DNA of 64,000 bases from assembly GCA_002729885.1 (NCBI GenBank), contig PBUB01000019.1:62001-126000 (forward strand), given 5' to 3'. Numbering within the stretch: position 1 is the stretch's first letter; each line of letters opens with the position of its first letter. Below are positions 1-8,957 of this stretch, one piece after another. A program made the translations under genes and the position numbers. The notes under the pieces were generated by a model that saw nothing but the letters and a program-made list of their open reading frames with translations, was not told the origin of the DNA and did not search any database. The stretch comes from Spirochaetaceae bacterium (GTDB lineage Bacteria; Spirochaetota; Leptospiria; Leptospirales; Leptonemataceae).

Positions 1-819
1 TATGAGCTTCCTGTATTCAGCGAAGCCACCGTGCATTTTCAAATCGTAGCAGGGGCTGCCCTGGTGCCTCTGGCTGCCGGTGGAGCACTGCTGGGCACGG
101 CCGATGCAAAAGTATTACAGTACATCGGAACCGGTGCAGCCCTGGCTCTCACCATGTCCCTTCTGGGCGGTGTAGCCAATATCCATTACTCACTTTCGCG
201 CAGTGGAAAAATCGTGTCCTCGGATCAGGATGGTAAGGCGCTGCGATGGGGCTTGATCCTGGTGGGTATATATCTTTCCGTTCGCTTTATTCTTCAGATC
301 CCTCTGATTGGGTCCAACTTCCGATATATGGCGTGGAACAACCAGGATCTATATTCCCTGGCATCCACGGCTGTGTTGCCTCTGGCACTGGCTTCTGCGT
401 ATCTGCTTCTGGGCTACTGGAAAAAGGCATCTACGCCATCGGCCCTCAAGTCATTCGGTAACTTCTTTCTGTATACAGGTATTATTACCTTCCTGGCGGC
501 CGCTCTGATTCAGGGCTGGATCCAGGCATTCGCGGCCTCATCTCTTACCGGAGAAGGAGCAGAGAAAGCACTGGAGAATCCCGCATGGGCACAGGTTCTA
601 TTCGCAGGAAGTCTGGAGACGGAAGTAGGAAAGGATGCACTGTTTAGCTATCTATATTCTGTTTATGGCTTTGTATTGCTTGGCCTGGTAATGACTCTCA
701 TCGGGTCTGTGGCCGGAATCATTGCCGTGTTCGCCGGGTTGTCCGGAAAATCAGCCGCTTACAGCCGACCAAGCGTGGTAACGGAAGCTCCGGTAACCCG
801 GTCCGCTGAATCGCATTGA
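1..819 (+). CDS. Probable cbb3-like oxidase membrane subunit (CcoN-like), C-terminal part, cut by left edge
   Basis: The frame is open from base 1, so this is the C-terminal about 272 residues of a longer protein; the GTG at 31 is internal, not a start. It has about six hydrophobic segments (for example residues near VAGAALVPLAAGGALLG and a final one near GFVLLGLVMTLIGSVAG), joined by short loops, and a polar tail. It sits 19 bases before a CcoO-like gene and is followed by a CcoP-like gene, the usual ccoNOP order, so the likely role is the haem-copper catalytic subunit of a cbb3-type terminal oxidase in the inner membrane. The assignment rests mainly on context: the segment visible here does not show the classic double-histidine haem motif, only a single TVHFQ near the left edge. 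It could be a divergent CcoN or another integral oxidase subunit. Confidence 0.55.
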   Translation, partial: YELPVFSEATVHFQIVAGAALVPLAAGGALLGTADAKVLQYIGTGAALALTMSLLGGVANIHYSLSRSGKIVSSDQDGKALRWGLILVGIYLSVRFILQIPLIGSNFRYMAWNNQDLYSLASTAVLPLALASAYLLLGYWKKASTPSALKSFGNFFLYTGIITFLAAALIQGWIQAFAASSLTGEGAEKALENPAWAQVLFAGSLETEVGKDALFSYLYSVYGFVLLGLVMTLIGSVAGIIAVFAGLSGKSAAYSRPSVVTEAPVTRSAESH

Positions 820-838
820 GTTTAAGGAATCGAACGTT

Positions 839-1507
839 ATGAATTCTCCGTTCAAAACAGTATCTTCAACCGTTATTACAACAGTAGTGGCCGGTCTGGT
901 GGCATTCGCAGCCAGTATTGTTCTGCCCTTTGGTGGTCCGGATCTTCATGGAAAGCATCAATATACGCATGCTCCGGAAGACATTCTGGTCCTAAAAGGA
1001 CAGGAAGTATACTATCAAGAAGGCTGTCAGTACTGCCACAGCCAGGGAATCCGGGCCCAGGGCTGGGAAATCCTGCGATTCAGCGACGCTGAAAAGCTGG
1101 GTTATTTCCCTGCTCCTCAGGAGCAGGCCAGCCTGTTTTTCACTCCATCGGTGCAGGGTTCTACTCGAATCGGGCCGGACCTGAGCCACGTTGGATTGAA
1201 GATGGACCGGGATGCTCTTCGCAACCTTTTGCAGAGCGACCCATATCAGAACCCCAAGAACCCGCAGTTCGATATGAAGACTGGCAATCATAACTACGCG
1301 TATCTGTTTTCCCAGGATGAACTGGATGCTCTGGCTATGTCCTGGAAGGTCCGATGGATGATGAATTTTGGCCTTCCTCTGAACGATCCCTATCAGCGAT
1401 CTGCTTTTTCTCGACTGGCAGAACAGACTCGCGGGGATGCTCTGGTGGAATACCTGAACTTTCTGGGAAGCCGACAGGCAAACTACGAAGGAGAGTTCTA
1501 TCAATAA
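839..1507 (+). CDS. ccoO: Monohaem cytochrome c subunit of cbb3-type oxidase (CcoO-like)
   Basis: The 222-residue protein has one N-terminal membrane anchor (about residues 10-31) followed by a periplasmic domain with the haem-binding motif C63-Q-Y-C66-H67, embedded in EGCQYCHSQ, which resembles the CcoO signature. Later GPDLSHVG and a methionine-containing region fit a class I cytochrome c fold. CcoO passes electrons from CcoP or soluble cytochromes to the CcoN haems. The start ATG is supported by an AAGGA ribosome site about 11 bases upstream. It follows the CcoN-like gene by 19 bases and precedes the CcoP-like gene by 60, so one operon is likely. Confidence 0.85.
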   Translation: MNSPFKTVSSTVITTVVAGLVAFAASIVLPFGGPDLHGKHQYTHAPEDILVLKGQEVYYQEGCQYCHSQGIRAQGWEILRFSDAEKLGYFPAPQEQASLFFTPSVQGSTRIGPDLSHVGLKMDRDALRNLLQSDPYQNPKNPQFDMKTGNHNYAYLFSQDELDALAMSWKVRWMMNFGLPLNDPYQRSAFSRLAEQTRGDALVEYLNFLGSRQANYEGEFYQ

Positions 1508-1567
1508 GATCCGGGCAAGTGCACCGGCTTTTATGAGATTTCGACGTAGAAGGATCTGGCAAGAATT

Positions 1568-2071
1568 ATGAGTGATAATAGCAAAAGCAAAGCCGTACCG
1601 GGTTGGGTGAATTTCCTGTTCTGGGGAGCGCTGGCCGGAGGAATCCTGGTAGCCATCTTTTCCCAGGGATTTCTAGACCAGTCGGATGCAGTGTCTGTTC
1701 GAGATGACCTGGGTCAGCGGTATGTCGTTCCCAGCATTGATATTATACCTGTGAGAAATGCAGCTGCCATCGAAGCTGGAAAAGAAACCTATGGTAGGGT
1801 CTGTGTAGCCTGCCACGGAGCGAATCTGGAAGGTGGCGTAGGCCCCAGTCTATCTGATAATGAATGGTGGCATCAGCCTGCCGCAGAAACCAATCTTGCC
1901 AAACTGGTAATGAACGGAGTAAGTGCCGGCGAAGCCCTGGGCCCCAATAAGGTTCCTATGCCAGCCAGAGGCGGTCAGCCGCTATCCAACGAAGAGGTAT
2001 GGCAGGTGATCTATTTTCTGTCTGACCAGAACGGATCTATTGAACAGGATGCTGTGCCTACCGGGCAATAA
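1568..2071 (+). CDS. Membrane-anchored class I cytochrome c, short CcoP-like subunit
   Basis: The 167-residue protein has a single N-terminal transmembrane helix (about residues 14-34, NFLFWGALAGGILVAIFSQG) and one cytochrome c domain with C79-V-A-C82-H83. A candidate axial methionine lies in VPMPARGG. The layout matches CcoP, the electron-entry subunit of cbb3 oxidases, but classical CcoP carries two haem motifs in about 300 residues; only one is present here, so this is a half-length monohaem form. AGAAGGA lies upstream of the ATG. It is the last gene of the oxidase cluster. Confidence 0.75.
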   Translation: MSDNSKSKAVPGWVNFLFWGALAGGILVAIFSQGFLDQSDAVSVRDDLGQRYVVPSIDIIPVRNAAAIEAGKETYGRVCVACHGANLEGGVGPSLSDNEWWHQPAAETNLAKLVMNGVSAGEALGPNKVPMPARGGQPLSNEEVWQVIYFLSDQNGSIEQDAVPTGQ

Positions 2072-2424
2072 TCTTGCAATTTGCAAAGAGACAGATCGAG
2101 CAATGCGCTTCTCTGGCACATAGATTCCGATATAAGCGGGACCACCAAGCGCCAGAAGAGCCTGCTACTCATCTGTTTCTGCTAACCGCAGCCTCTACGG
2201 CAACCCGGAGCCGCGCTTCTTAAGTGCGGCTTTCTTGATTTTGAGCGCGCTTTAAACACTCAAATGCCAGGCTCAATTACTCCGCCAATACCCCAACTCC
2301 ACTGTCATTGGTAGGTTTCGAGAGTACAGTAGGGGGCTCAACGCAGCTTGCGCTTTCAATCTTAAGCGTGCGAACCAGATCGAATCCAGATCGGCGCGCA
2401 ACGCCGCCTTCCGGGGTCGTCAAT
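2072..2424. other. Intergenic region between convergent oxidase and recJ genes
   Basis: About 350 bases without a convincing gene. It holds a short hairpin (AGCCGC at 2209-2214, GCGGCT at 2226-2231) followed by TTCTTGATTTT, which could be a weak terminator for the oxidase operon although it lies about 140 bases after the last stop. A possible short frame at 2308-2490 has no recognisable features and no ribosome site. Confidence 0.4.
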
Positions 2425-4692
2425 TTAAGAGGAGGCAATTACTGCCGATCTCTCCGGATTTTTTTCCGCAGCCACGGCTCTGTCGCCTGAAGCTCCGGCT
2501 GCATCGGCCGAATCGAAAAGAGGGCTATCCAGATCCTGAATCACAAACTGGAATTTGGAGCGTTTCTTTCCTCCTCTAAATGCATCTGCTTCCAGGGTGC
2601 CCATGATCCACCGAATGGGAATGTTTAATCCGGAAATGGTGCCTTTGGGCGGTGAGCTTTCGGAAATGAGGCTGGTCTCCTGCATTAGAGTATGGATCAA
2701 TCCTCCCCGGTTCCAGAGCACACCTCTAAGATTGCGATTGCCCTGAAATGTGATCTGCGCATGCAATCCACCGGAAAGGAACTTTACTTCACTTATGGAC
2801 GTATTGGAGATGCGAAAGATCGGCTCGGGATTTCCAGGTCCAAAAGGCTCCAGAAGCTCCATTTGCTCATACAGATTGCGATTCAAACCATAGATGGGCA
2901 GGTCCACCACCAGGCCCTCTCGCACGGAATGGTCATCGCCGTTCCAGCCTGTAGATTCCAGTAAGGATTGCATATGATTCTGGAGCGCTGGTTCCAGCTC
3001 ATCCAGAGATTCCCGTTCCAGAGAGAACCCGGCAGCCTCCGGATGACCTCCGTACTGAAGCAATAGCCCGGATACCCCTTCCAGAATAGACAGAGCACTT
3101 AGTCCGCCAAAGCTGCGAACCGAGCCACGAATCCTCTCCCCGTCCGGATTCATGTACACCACCGGCCTGCGATATCGCTCCATCAAGCGACTGGCCAGTA
3201 TTCCGGACACTCCTGGCTCAAGACGTTCATCAAAACAAACTATCAATGGAGCAGTGGCCTTCTCTGGCTCAGTTTGTAGAAGCTCCTCCAGAATGGACTG
3301 ATTGAACTTAGTGCGATCCTTTCTCTTTTCATTGAGGCGAACCAGCTTCTTTGCCAGGGTAGCGGCATCTTCCTCGCTGCTGCTGCAGAGCAGATCCAGA
3401 GCCAGTTCCGTTTCGCCCATCCGACCAGCCGCATTGAGAACAGGTCCTATCTTCCAGCCAAAGTCCCTGCCAGACCATTCGGATCGATGAATCCTTAGGG
3501 CCGAGTACAGGGAACCCAGTCCAGGGCGAAACTCGGGCTCGGGAATTACATTTCCCAGAAGGTTGTTCAATCTCATTCCCAGTCGTGCTACTACCCGATT
3601 TTCTCCCAGCAAGGGTACCATGTCTGTAACAAGTCCAATGGCTGCCAGATCGGAATGCTCTACCATGAACTCCAGAAGCCTGGGTCGCTGCATGACCGCG
3701 GAAGCAAAGAGATATTGCCCTGCCCTCAGTCGTCCCTCTTCGCTTTCCAGCCACGGGGCGGCTGCTCGCCTATTTTCATCCACCAGATCATTTTCATGAA
3801 TGAAATGCAGTTCTGGCTCAATCTTTTCCAGACCGTTCAGTGCCAGGGGAGCCTCTTCACTGCCTTCTTTGATGGACAGAAGGGTATCTTGAATGGAACT
3901 CTCCATTACTGTTTGGGCTTCCTGTTCATTCACAGGCAAACTGCCTGGAAGATGATTTCTAAGGTTCTCTGGTAAAATACTGGAATCCGGATGCCTGGAT
4001 GAATGAATAATGGCCCCTGTGCGATACAGATTGTAGCTTCCATCCGCACTCATTAGAATCTCCAGGCGATTCCAGAGATTCGTATGAGCCAGTGCGAACG
4101 CAATAAGTAGCTTATATACCAGACCCACAGTTGCGATCTTACCGCGATGCTCCAGACTTTCGCAATAGGGCAGCAATCGGGGATTTATGAATGCGCACTG
4201 CGGAACTGCATCTGGATCGGAGATCACATGATGATCCAGAACAATGACTTTCTTGCCGGCATCCAGAAGCATCTGGATTTCGGACAGATGGGCACTGCCC
4301 ATGTCCATTAACACAATGAGAGTTGCCGATGAGTTCAGGATTCGTTCCAGAAAGGAGCCCGCCAATCCATAATCGTCCCCTTCGCTGGAAACCAGGGTAT
4401 GCACCAGATCATGCTCCGGGCCAGTTCTCTGGTCCAGGAACCTCTGTAATAGGGCCGTGGAGGTCACTCCATCCACATCCCGGTCTCCTACCAGCAATAC
4501 AGGTTCCAGCTTTCCAATGACCTCGTCTAGATACTCCACAGCCCTGGCCATACCCGGTAGGGCCAGGGGACTGTGCATAACCGGATACTCTACAAAGAAG
4601 TCAGGGTCATTGAGATGTTCATAGGCGGGGGTTGTTCGCAGAGCCTCCGCCAGGTTCTTTCCGTCGGTTGAGATGCTTTCCATCGGTTCCAC
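2425..4692 (-). CDS. recJ: RecJ-type single-stranded-DNA exonuclease (DHH/DHHA1 family)
   Basis: RecJ degrades single-stranded DNA 5' to 3' in recombination and mismatch repair, using two metal ions. The protein shows the DHH phosphoesterase motifs: D70-R-D72-V-D74-G, a following M-D-M-G near residue 130, and D153-H-H near VIVLDHHVIS. Further on it has the DHHA1 signature GGHPEAAG near residues 545-555, then an OB-like region and a C-terminal extension. At 755 residues it is longer than the E. coli enzyme (577). The GTG at 4692 gives the longest frame; an ATG at 4683 (MESIS) is an equally plausible start. It points toward the oxidase operon and lies 146 bases downstream of the yidD-like gene on the same strand. 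Confidence 0.85.
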   Translation of the reverse strand: MEPMESISTDGKNLAEALRTTPAYEHLNDPDFFVEYPVMHSPLALPGMARAVEYLDEVIGKLEPVLLVGDRDVDGVTSTALLQRFLDQRTGPEHDLVHTLVSSEGDDYGLAGSFLERILNSSATLIVLMDMGSAHLSEIQMLLDAGKKVIVLDHHVISDPDAVPQCAFINPRLLPYCESLEHRGKIATVGLVYKLLIAFALAHTNLWNRLEILMSADGSYNLYRTGAIIHSSRHPDSSILPENLRNHLPGSLPVNEQEAQTVMESSIQDTLLSIKEGSEEAPLALNGLEKIEPELHFIHENDLVDENRRAAAPWLESEEGRLRAGQYLFASAVMQRPRLLEFMVEHSDLAAIGLVTDMVPLLGENRVVARLGMRLNNLLGNVIPEPEFRPGLGSLYSALRIHRSEWSGRDFGWKIGPVLNAAGRMGETELALDLLCSSSEEDAATLAKKLVRLNEKRKDRTKFNQSILEELLQTEPEKATAPLIVCFDERLEPGVSGILASRLMERYRRPVVYMNPDGERIRGSVRSFGGLSALSILEGVSGLLLQYGGHPEAAGFSLERESLDELEPALQNHMQSLLESTGWNGDDHSVREGLVVDLPIYGLNRNLYEQMELLEPFGPGNPEPIFRISNTSISEVKFLSGGLHAQITFQGNRNLRGVLWNRGGLIHTLMQETSLISESSPPKGTISGLNIPIRWIMGTLEADAFRGGKKRSKFQFVIQDLDSPLFDSADAAGASGDRAVAAEKNPERSAVIASS

Positions 4693-4838
4693 GATTTTAT
4701 GGTATTATGTCCCTGTGACAAGCGAGAAAACCGGCATCAGGCCACTCTGTGGAATCGGGACCGTCGCCCTGAAACGGAAAGCCTTCCCGAAATCACAGGG
4801 CCCCCGGCTTCCCGGCATTTGTCGGAACAGTCTCGGTA

Positions 4839-5291
4839 TCAGTCCTTCAAATAGGCAGGATCGGCCAGTCTGGGTCTTTTCCCGGTGGATGCTTCCAGCG
4901 GATCCAGATACCGGGGAGCATCGGACATACTTCTGGGCGCCAGGGGGTATCGATCCGAAAGATCCCCTCCTTCGCGAAAGAAGAGTCTTTCCAGTGCGAT
5001 GAGAAAGCCATAGTAGCCTTCCGAACGGATAGCATGAAAGGCATAGGCCGAACAGGAAGGATACATTGGACATCTTGGCCCATCCATATGCGTTCCCGTC
5101 TCCTTATGATATTCCACCATGGAATCCACCATGCCCAGGCCTAAAGGAGCGCTGTTTTCTTTCTGCCCGGAGCTACAACCGGGCAGAAAGGTTGCCATGA
5201 CAAGAACCGCCGTGAGCATCAGCCTCCAGCGCCTCAGTGCTATTCCATTTTCCGGTTGAAACCAGAGACGCAACTGCGAAATAGATTCCAC
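4839..5291 (-). CDS. YidD-domain protein with lipoprotein-type signal peptide
   Basis: The C-terminal two thirds carries the YidD (membrane protein insertion efficiency factor) signature: CPMYPSCSAYAFHAI followed by G-x-x-x-A-L-x-R-L and DRYP. Standard YidD is a small cytoplasmic protein that helps YidC insertion. Here the N-terminus has a basic patch (ALRRWRL), a hydrophobic stretch and FLPGC, which reads as a lipobox, so the domain may be exported and lipidated. The GTG at 5291 gives the full frame; ATG 5219 would leave too short a signal peptide. Its start lies only five bases from the start of the divergent membrane-protein gene. The YidD domain call is firm, the export inference moderate. 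Confidence 0.75.
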   Translation of the reverse strand: MESISQLRLWFQPENGIALRRWRLMLTAVLVMATFLPGCSSGQKENSAPLGLGMVDSMVEYHKETGTHMDGPRCPMYPSCSAYAFHAIRSEGYYGFLIALERLFFREGGDLSDRYPLAPRSMSDAPRYLDPLEASTGKRPRLADPAYLKD

Positions 5292-5296
5292 AGCCT

Positions 5297-6211
5297 ATGA
5301 TGCGACTGCAGGCCCTGTTCTACAATCCTTTATCAAGTTTCCTGCCTCTGCTTGTCTTTGTTTATGTATCCTCTGCAAGCTCTCTGCAAGCAGAATCCCT
5401 GGAGCTCTGTGATGCCCCCCAGGGAAATGCACTCTACAATGCAGGTCAGTATCCTCTGGCATCCCTGTCTTTTTATAAGGCACCGTTTCCCCGGGGCACA
5501 GACTGCGCGGAACGCTATGCATTGTCCAGAATGAGAGATGGTGATTTTTTGAGAGCCAGGGATGCACTGCGCAACCGTCAAAATGATTCCGCTTATCTGC
5601 TACGAATGTTTGCCGGTATTCCAATGGGAGAATACAACGATGTGCTCTTCGATCGAGATCAGTTCTTAACCGGAAGTGGTTCGGATCGACAAAAGGATGT
5701 GGCCCGGCTACTGGGACTGTCCGTATTTCTGGATGCCGGTGATTATGGACGGGCCAGCCAGGGACTGGAAAGACTGCAGAAAGAGACCGAGCATGAGGAT
5801 CTTCGCCTGATCATTGGTCAGGTGCGCACAGATCTTCTGGAATATGAATCCCTGGATCGAAAATCACCCTGGGTGGCCGGAGGCCTGGCTGCAATCTTTC
5901 CAGGGGCCGGCCATATCTATACAGAACACTATACAGATGCAGCACTTTCCCTGTTCTGGAATGGAGTCTTTCTTGGTGGCGGTGCCTATCTTTACAGTCT
6001 GGAAACGAAAGCAGATACCGGGCATGCAGGTTCCATTGTGTTTGGCCTGGCCGGGCTGATTTTCTATGCGGCCAATATTACAGGTGCTGTGAGCTCCGCC
6101 CATCGGTACAACTATTTTCAAGAAAGACGCCTCCAGCAAAAAATCAGAGAACGATATTTTAATCTTGATTTTATTGAGAAACATTCCGGGCTTACATTCA
6201 CCGTGCAATAA
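5297..6211 (+). CDS. Exported protein with helical repeats and C-terminal membrane domain (DUF5683-like)
   Basis: The 304-residue protein starts with a signal peptide (to about residue 32). A middle helical region (NALYNAGQYPLASLSFYKA, then GDFLRARDALR and DAGDYGRASQGLERL) looks like degenerate TPR repeats. The C-terminal third is hydrophobic with AAIFPGAGHIYTEHYTDA, a pattern typical of small two- or three-helix domains of unknown function. No enzymatic motif is seen. It is divergent from, and adjacent to, the lipoprotein-like YidD gene; the two could work together at the envelope, but that is inference from position. Confidence 0.7.
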   Translation: MMRLQALFYNPLSSFLPLLVFVYVSSASSLQAESLELCDAPQGNALYNAGQYPLASLSFYKAPFPRGTDCAERYALSRMRDGDFLRARDALRNRQNDSAYLLRMFAGIPMGEYNDVLFDRDQFLTGSGSDRQKDVARLLGLSVFLDAGDYGRASQGLERLQKETEHEDLRLIIGQVRTDLLEYESLDRKSPWVAGGLAAIFPGAGHIYTEHYTDAALSLFWNGVFLGGGAYLYSLETKADTGHAGSIVFGLAGLIFYAANITGAVSSAHRYNYFQERRLQQKIRERYFNLDFIEKHSGLTFTVQ

Positions 6212-6243
6212 TGGAAGAACGGAGCGCATAATAAGGATATACC

Positions 6244-6915
6244 ATGGAAAAGGATCCCAGAAAAATAATCTCGGAAATGTGTCAGAACTTCTATAGCCAG
6301 GGATGGGTGTCCGGTACTGGCGGTGGAATCTCCATTCGTCGTGGGGACAGAATATATATGGCTCCCAGCGGCGTAGAAAAGGAAAAGATCCAGCCCCAGG
6401 ACTGCTTCGTCGTAAATCTGCAGGGTGATGTACTGGAAGGTCCCGAGAACGAAAAACTCAAGTTAACGGAATGTGCTCCTCTTTTTTTATCTGCCTTTGA
6501 GTTGAGAAATGCAGGAGCGGTGCTGCATTCTCATTCGTCCAATGTGGTACTTATGACCATGCTTGCTCGTCGTCTCGATGAAGAACTATCCGTTCTGGAA
6601 TTCACACAGCTGGAAATGATCAAAGGAATAATCGGTCATGGGTACTACGATACATTTGAGCTTCCTGTTGTGGATAACACAGCCCGAGAATGCGATCTGA
6701 CTTCCTCCCTGAGAAAAGCCATAGAACGATTCCCGGACACTCCAGCCGTTGCTGTCCGCAACCATGGAATATATGTCTGGGGACCGGATGAGGTTAAGGC
6801 CAAAACTCAGGCTGAATGCATTGACTTCATCTGCGAAGTCTATTGGAAGATGCGATCGGCCGGGATTGAATCCCATATTTCTGCACCTCCTCAAACGGCA
6901 GCGCTCCGGTCCTGA
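6244..6915 (+). CDS. mtnB: Methylthioribulose-1-phosphate dehydratase (class II aldolase family)
   Basis: MtnB dehydrates 5-methylthioribulose-1-phosphate in the methionine salvage pathway and uses zinc. The 223-residue length fits. Seen features are GWVSGTGGGISIR near the N-terminus, the APSGVEKE phosphate-binding segment, TECAPLF, the zinc ligands H95-S-H97 and H174 in VRNHGIYVWG. The ATG at 6244 has AAGGA six bases upstream. A generic class II aldolase such as fuculose-phosphate aldolase is less likely because the GTGGGIS and APSGVEKE forms are those of MtnB. No other salvage gene is in the window; it lies 43 bases before cheD on the same strand. Confidence 0.85.
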   Translation: MEKDPRKIISEMCQNFYSQGWVSGTGGGISIRRGDRIYMAPSGVEKEKIQPQDCFVVNLQGDVLEGPENEKLKLTECAPLFLSAFELRNAGAVLHSHSSNVVLMTMLARRLDEELSVLEFTQLEMIKGIIGHGYYDTFELPVVDNTARECDLTSSLRKAIERFPDTPAVAVRNHGIYVWGPDEVKAKTQAECIDFICEVYWKMRSAGIESHISAPPQTAALRS

Positions 6916-6958
6916 TTGAAGAGGGCCACCGGACCCCGTAATTCCGGACCATAGAATC

Positions 6959-7456
6959 GTGTCAGTAAAAGAACCGGATTTTGTATTAGATATATTTTTG
7001 CAGCCAGGAGAATTCTTCTGGGGCGATGCAACCACCAGGATTCGAACCATTCTGGGCAGTTGTGTAGCCATCTGTCTGTGGCATCCGGAACTGTGTGTGG
7101 GCGGTATGAGTCACTCTATTCTTCCCAGAAGAAAGAATCAAGATCCGGCGGCTTCGGGTCAGGAAGCCCGATACGTAAACGATGCCATTGATATGTTTTT
7201 AAAAAACATCAAGAAGTCTGGCACCCGGCCCGCCGATTATCATGTAAAGGTATTTGGCGGTGGAAGCTTTTTCGCCGATGGAGAAAGCGACCGGTCTGTA
7301 GGATCCATGAATATAGCCACAGCCCGGGAACTTCTGGAAAGCAATGGATTTCGCATCCACAAGGAACATCTTGGTGGAATGCAGGGGCGAAATGTCCTGT
7401 TCCATCTCTGGAATGGGGAAGTCTGGATGAAGCGAATCGCAATTACAAAACGATGA
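6959..7456 (+). CDS. cheD: Chemoreceptor glutamine deamidase CheD
   Basis: CheD deamidates specific glutamines of chemoreceptors and, in many bacteria, binds CheC. The protein is 165 residues, the usual length. It has the catalytic cysteine C35 in LGSCVAICLW, the histidine H52 in GGMSHSILP, and the KVFGGGSFF segment. The start is GTG. The stop overlaps the cheB start by four bases (ATGA), so translation is coupled. No CheC or CheX lies in the window, so CheD here probably acts chiefly as deamidase. Confidence 0.93.
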   Translation: MSVKEPDFVLDIFLQPGEFFWGDATTRIRTILGSCVAICLWHPELCVGGMSHSILPRRKNQDPAASGQEARYVNDAIDMFLKNIKKSGTRPADYHVKVFGGGSFFADGESDRSVGSMNIATARELLESNGFRIHKEHLGGMQGRNVLFHLWNGEVWMKRIAITKR

Positions 7457-8538
7457 TTCACGTAGCCATTGTAGATGATTCAGCTGTGGTTCAGGAGACC
7501 TTCAAGCAGCTTCTGAGCCAGGATCCGGATATCAATGTACTTCATACAGCAGCGGATCCAATATTTGCACTTCATAAGTTCGAAAAGCAATGGCCGGATG
7601 TAATTATTACAGATATTGAAATGCCCAGGATGGATGGAATCACTTTCATCCGGGAAATCAAAAAGACCAGAGATACCCCCATTATTGTATGCTCTTCCGT
7701 GGCCGGCGATCTTCCGCGAAGCACCATTGCAGCCCTGGAAGCCGGTGCCATTGAAATCATCGCCAAGCCTCAGCTTGCCGTGAAGCAGTTTCTGCAGGAT
7801 ATAGATCAAAAGGTAGTTCATCTGATTAAAGCCGCCGCTGCGTCCCGTCCGTCCGCGACTCGATCCAGAGATCCAGAGCAGCAGTCCACAGCCACAACTC
7901 AGGCAACCTCCGCGCCGGCAAAAGGATCCGATTTCGAGGCACTCCTGGATGATCCTCGTAGCCGGATGCCCTGCCGTCTGGTAGCCATTGGAGCATCCAC
8001 TGGAGGCGTGCAGGCCCTGGAATCCATTATCACAGCTCTTCGCCCTCCTCTGCCACCCATCGTTATCGTTCAACACATGCCGGAAAAGTTCACTGAAGCA
8101 TTCGCTCAGCGACTGGACCATATTTCTGTAGTTCATGTTCGGGAAGCCCGGGACGGAGAGAACCTAAAGAACAGTACTGTCTACATTGCTCCCGGGAACT
8201 TCCATCTAGAAGTCAAGCCAGATGCAGCAGGATTCGCATGCAAGGTAACTCAGACAGAGCCAGTGAATCGACACAGACCATCGGTGGATGTGCTTTTTCA
8301 CTCCGTGGCTCGGCACGTAGGAAAACTCAGCGCTGGAATATTGCTTACAGGAATGGGCTCCGATGGAGCAGAAGGATTACTGGAGATGCGCAAGGCCGGT
8401 GCCAGAACCTGCTGCCAGGATGAAGCAAGCTCGGTGGTGTTTGGAATGCCCTACGAAGGTATTCGGCTGGGGGCAGCCCAGACCGTGATTTCCCTGGATC
8501 GGATGCCGCAGTACATCGCCTCTCTGGTCCACCGATAG
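7453..8538 (+). CDS. cheB: Chemotaxis response regulator protein-glutamate methylesterase CheB
   Basis: CheB removes methyl groups from receptor glutamates and resets sensitivity after CheA phosphorylates it. The 361-residue protein has an N-terminal receiver (phosphoacceptor D54 in TDIEMPRMDG, acidic pair VDD near residues 8-9), a linker rich in Ser, Thr and Gln (about residues 130-160), and a C-terminal methylesterase domain with S182 in IGASTGG, H208 in QHMPEKF and D304 in GMGSDGAEG. It is translationally coupled to cheD. A 500-base gap separates it from mcp1, so the rest of the cluster has its own promoter. Confidence 0.95.
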   Translation: MIHVAIVDDSAVVQETFKQLLSQDPDINVLHTAADPIFALHKFEKQWPDVIITDIEMPRMDGITFIREIKKTRDTPIIVCSSVAGDLPRSTIAALEAGAIEIIAKPQLAVKQFLQDIDQKVVHLIKAAAASRPSATRSRDPEQQSTATTQATSAPAKGSDFEALLDDPRSRMPCRLVAIGASTGGVQALESIITALRPPLPPIVIVQHMPEKFTEAFAQRLDHISVVHVREARDGENLKNSTVYIAPGNFHLEVKPDAAGFACKVTQTEPVNRHRPSVDVLFHSVARHVGKLSAGILLTGMGSDGAEGLLEMRKAGARTCCQDEASSVVFGMPYEGIRLGAAQTVISLDRMPQYIASLVHR

Positions 8539-8652
8539 TATCTGAAGGATTCCGCCCCCGGGCTTTCCCGGAGCTCTGGCAAGCGGGGCCCTCTTTTGCC
8601 CTAATCTCAAATCTGTTATCTCTAATCTCCTATCCCAATCAAATCGGCCCGG

Positions 8653-8680
8653 GGCTGTCCATTTCGACGAATGGACAGCC
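8653..8680. repeat. Perfect 11-bp inverted repeat downstream of cheB
   Basis: GGCTGTCCATT (8653-8663) and AATGGACAGCC (8670-8680) form an 11-bp stem with a six-base loop, 114 bases after the cheB stop. No T-run follows on either strand. It may be a factor-dependent terminator, an RNA-stabilising hairpin or a protein site. Confidence 0.6.
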
Positions 8681-8798
8681 GACGAAAGATTTCAATCGAT
8701 GCGTGGCATCCAACAACGGGGTGGCTTTTGAGTCAATCTACTGATCCTCTAGAGGCCCATTTCATGAAGCCAAACTCCGCCGAATCAATATCTGGACG

Positions 8799-8834
8799 GC
8801 AGACTTTATTGCAGACTTTATTGCAGACTTTATT
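8799..8834. repeat. Three perfect tandem 12-mers (GCAGACTTTATT)
   Basis: Copies lie at 8799-8810, 8811-8822 and 8823-8834, without a mismatch. The core CTTTATT recurs at 8908-8914 and at 8923-8929, the last overlapping the -35 box of the mcp1 promoter. This could be an array of activator or repressor sites. Confidence 0.85.
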
Positions 8835-8927
8835 GATATAGATTTTATGCATTGCGCTCATGCCGGGCTTACGCACTTCATCGGCACACGAAATCGCTGT
8901 GCGCAATCTTTATTTACACCTACTTTA

Positions 8928-8957
8928 TTGACAGTTGTAAAAATGTACCTTTATATG
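8928..8957 (+). promoter_or_regulatory. Sigma-70-like promoter for the mcp1-cheW1-cheY-cheA cluster
   Basis: TTGACA at 8928-8933 is a consensus -35 box; TATATG at 8952-8957 is a fair -10 box, with an 18-base spacer. It lies about 85 bases upstream of mcp1 in the 500-base gap after cheB, giving a long leader. Confidence 0.6.

Noticed and set aside
8558-8571. CCGGG/CCCGG hairpin after cheB as a terminator
   Set aside because: The stem is only five pairs and is not followed directly by a T-run.
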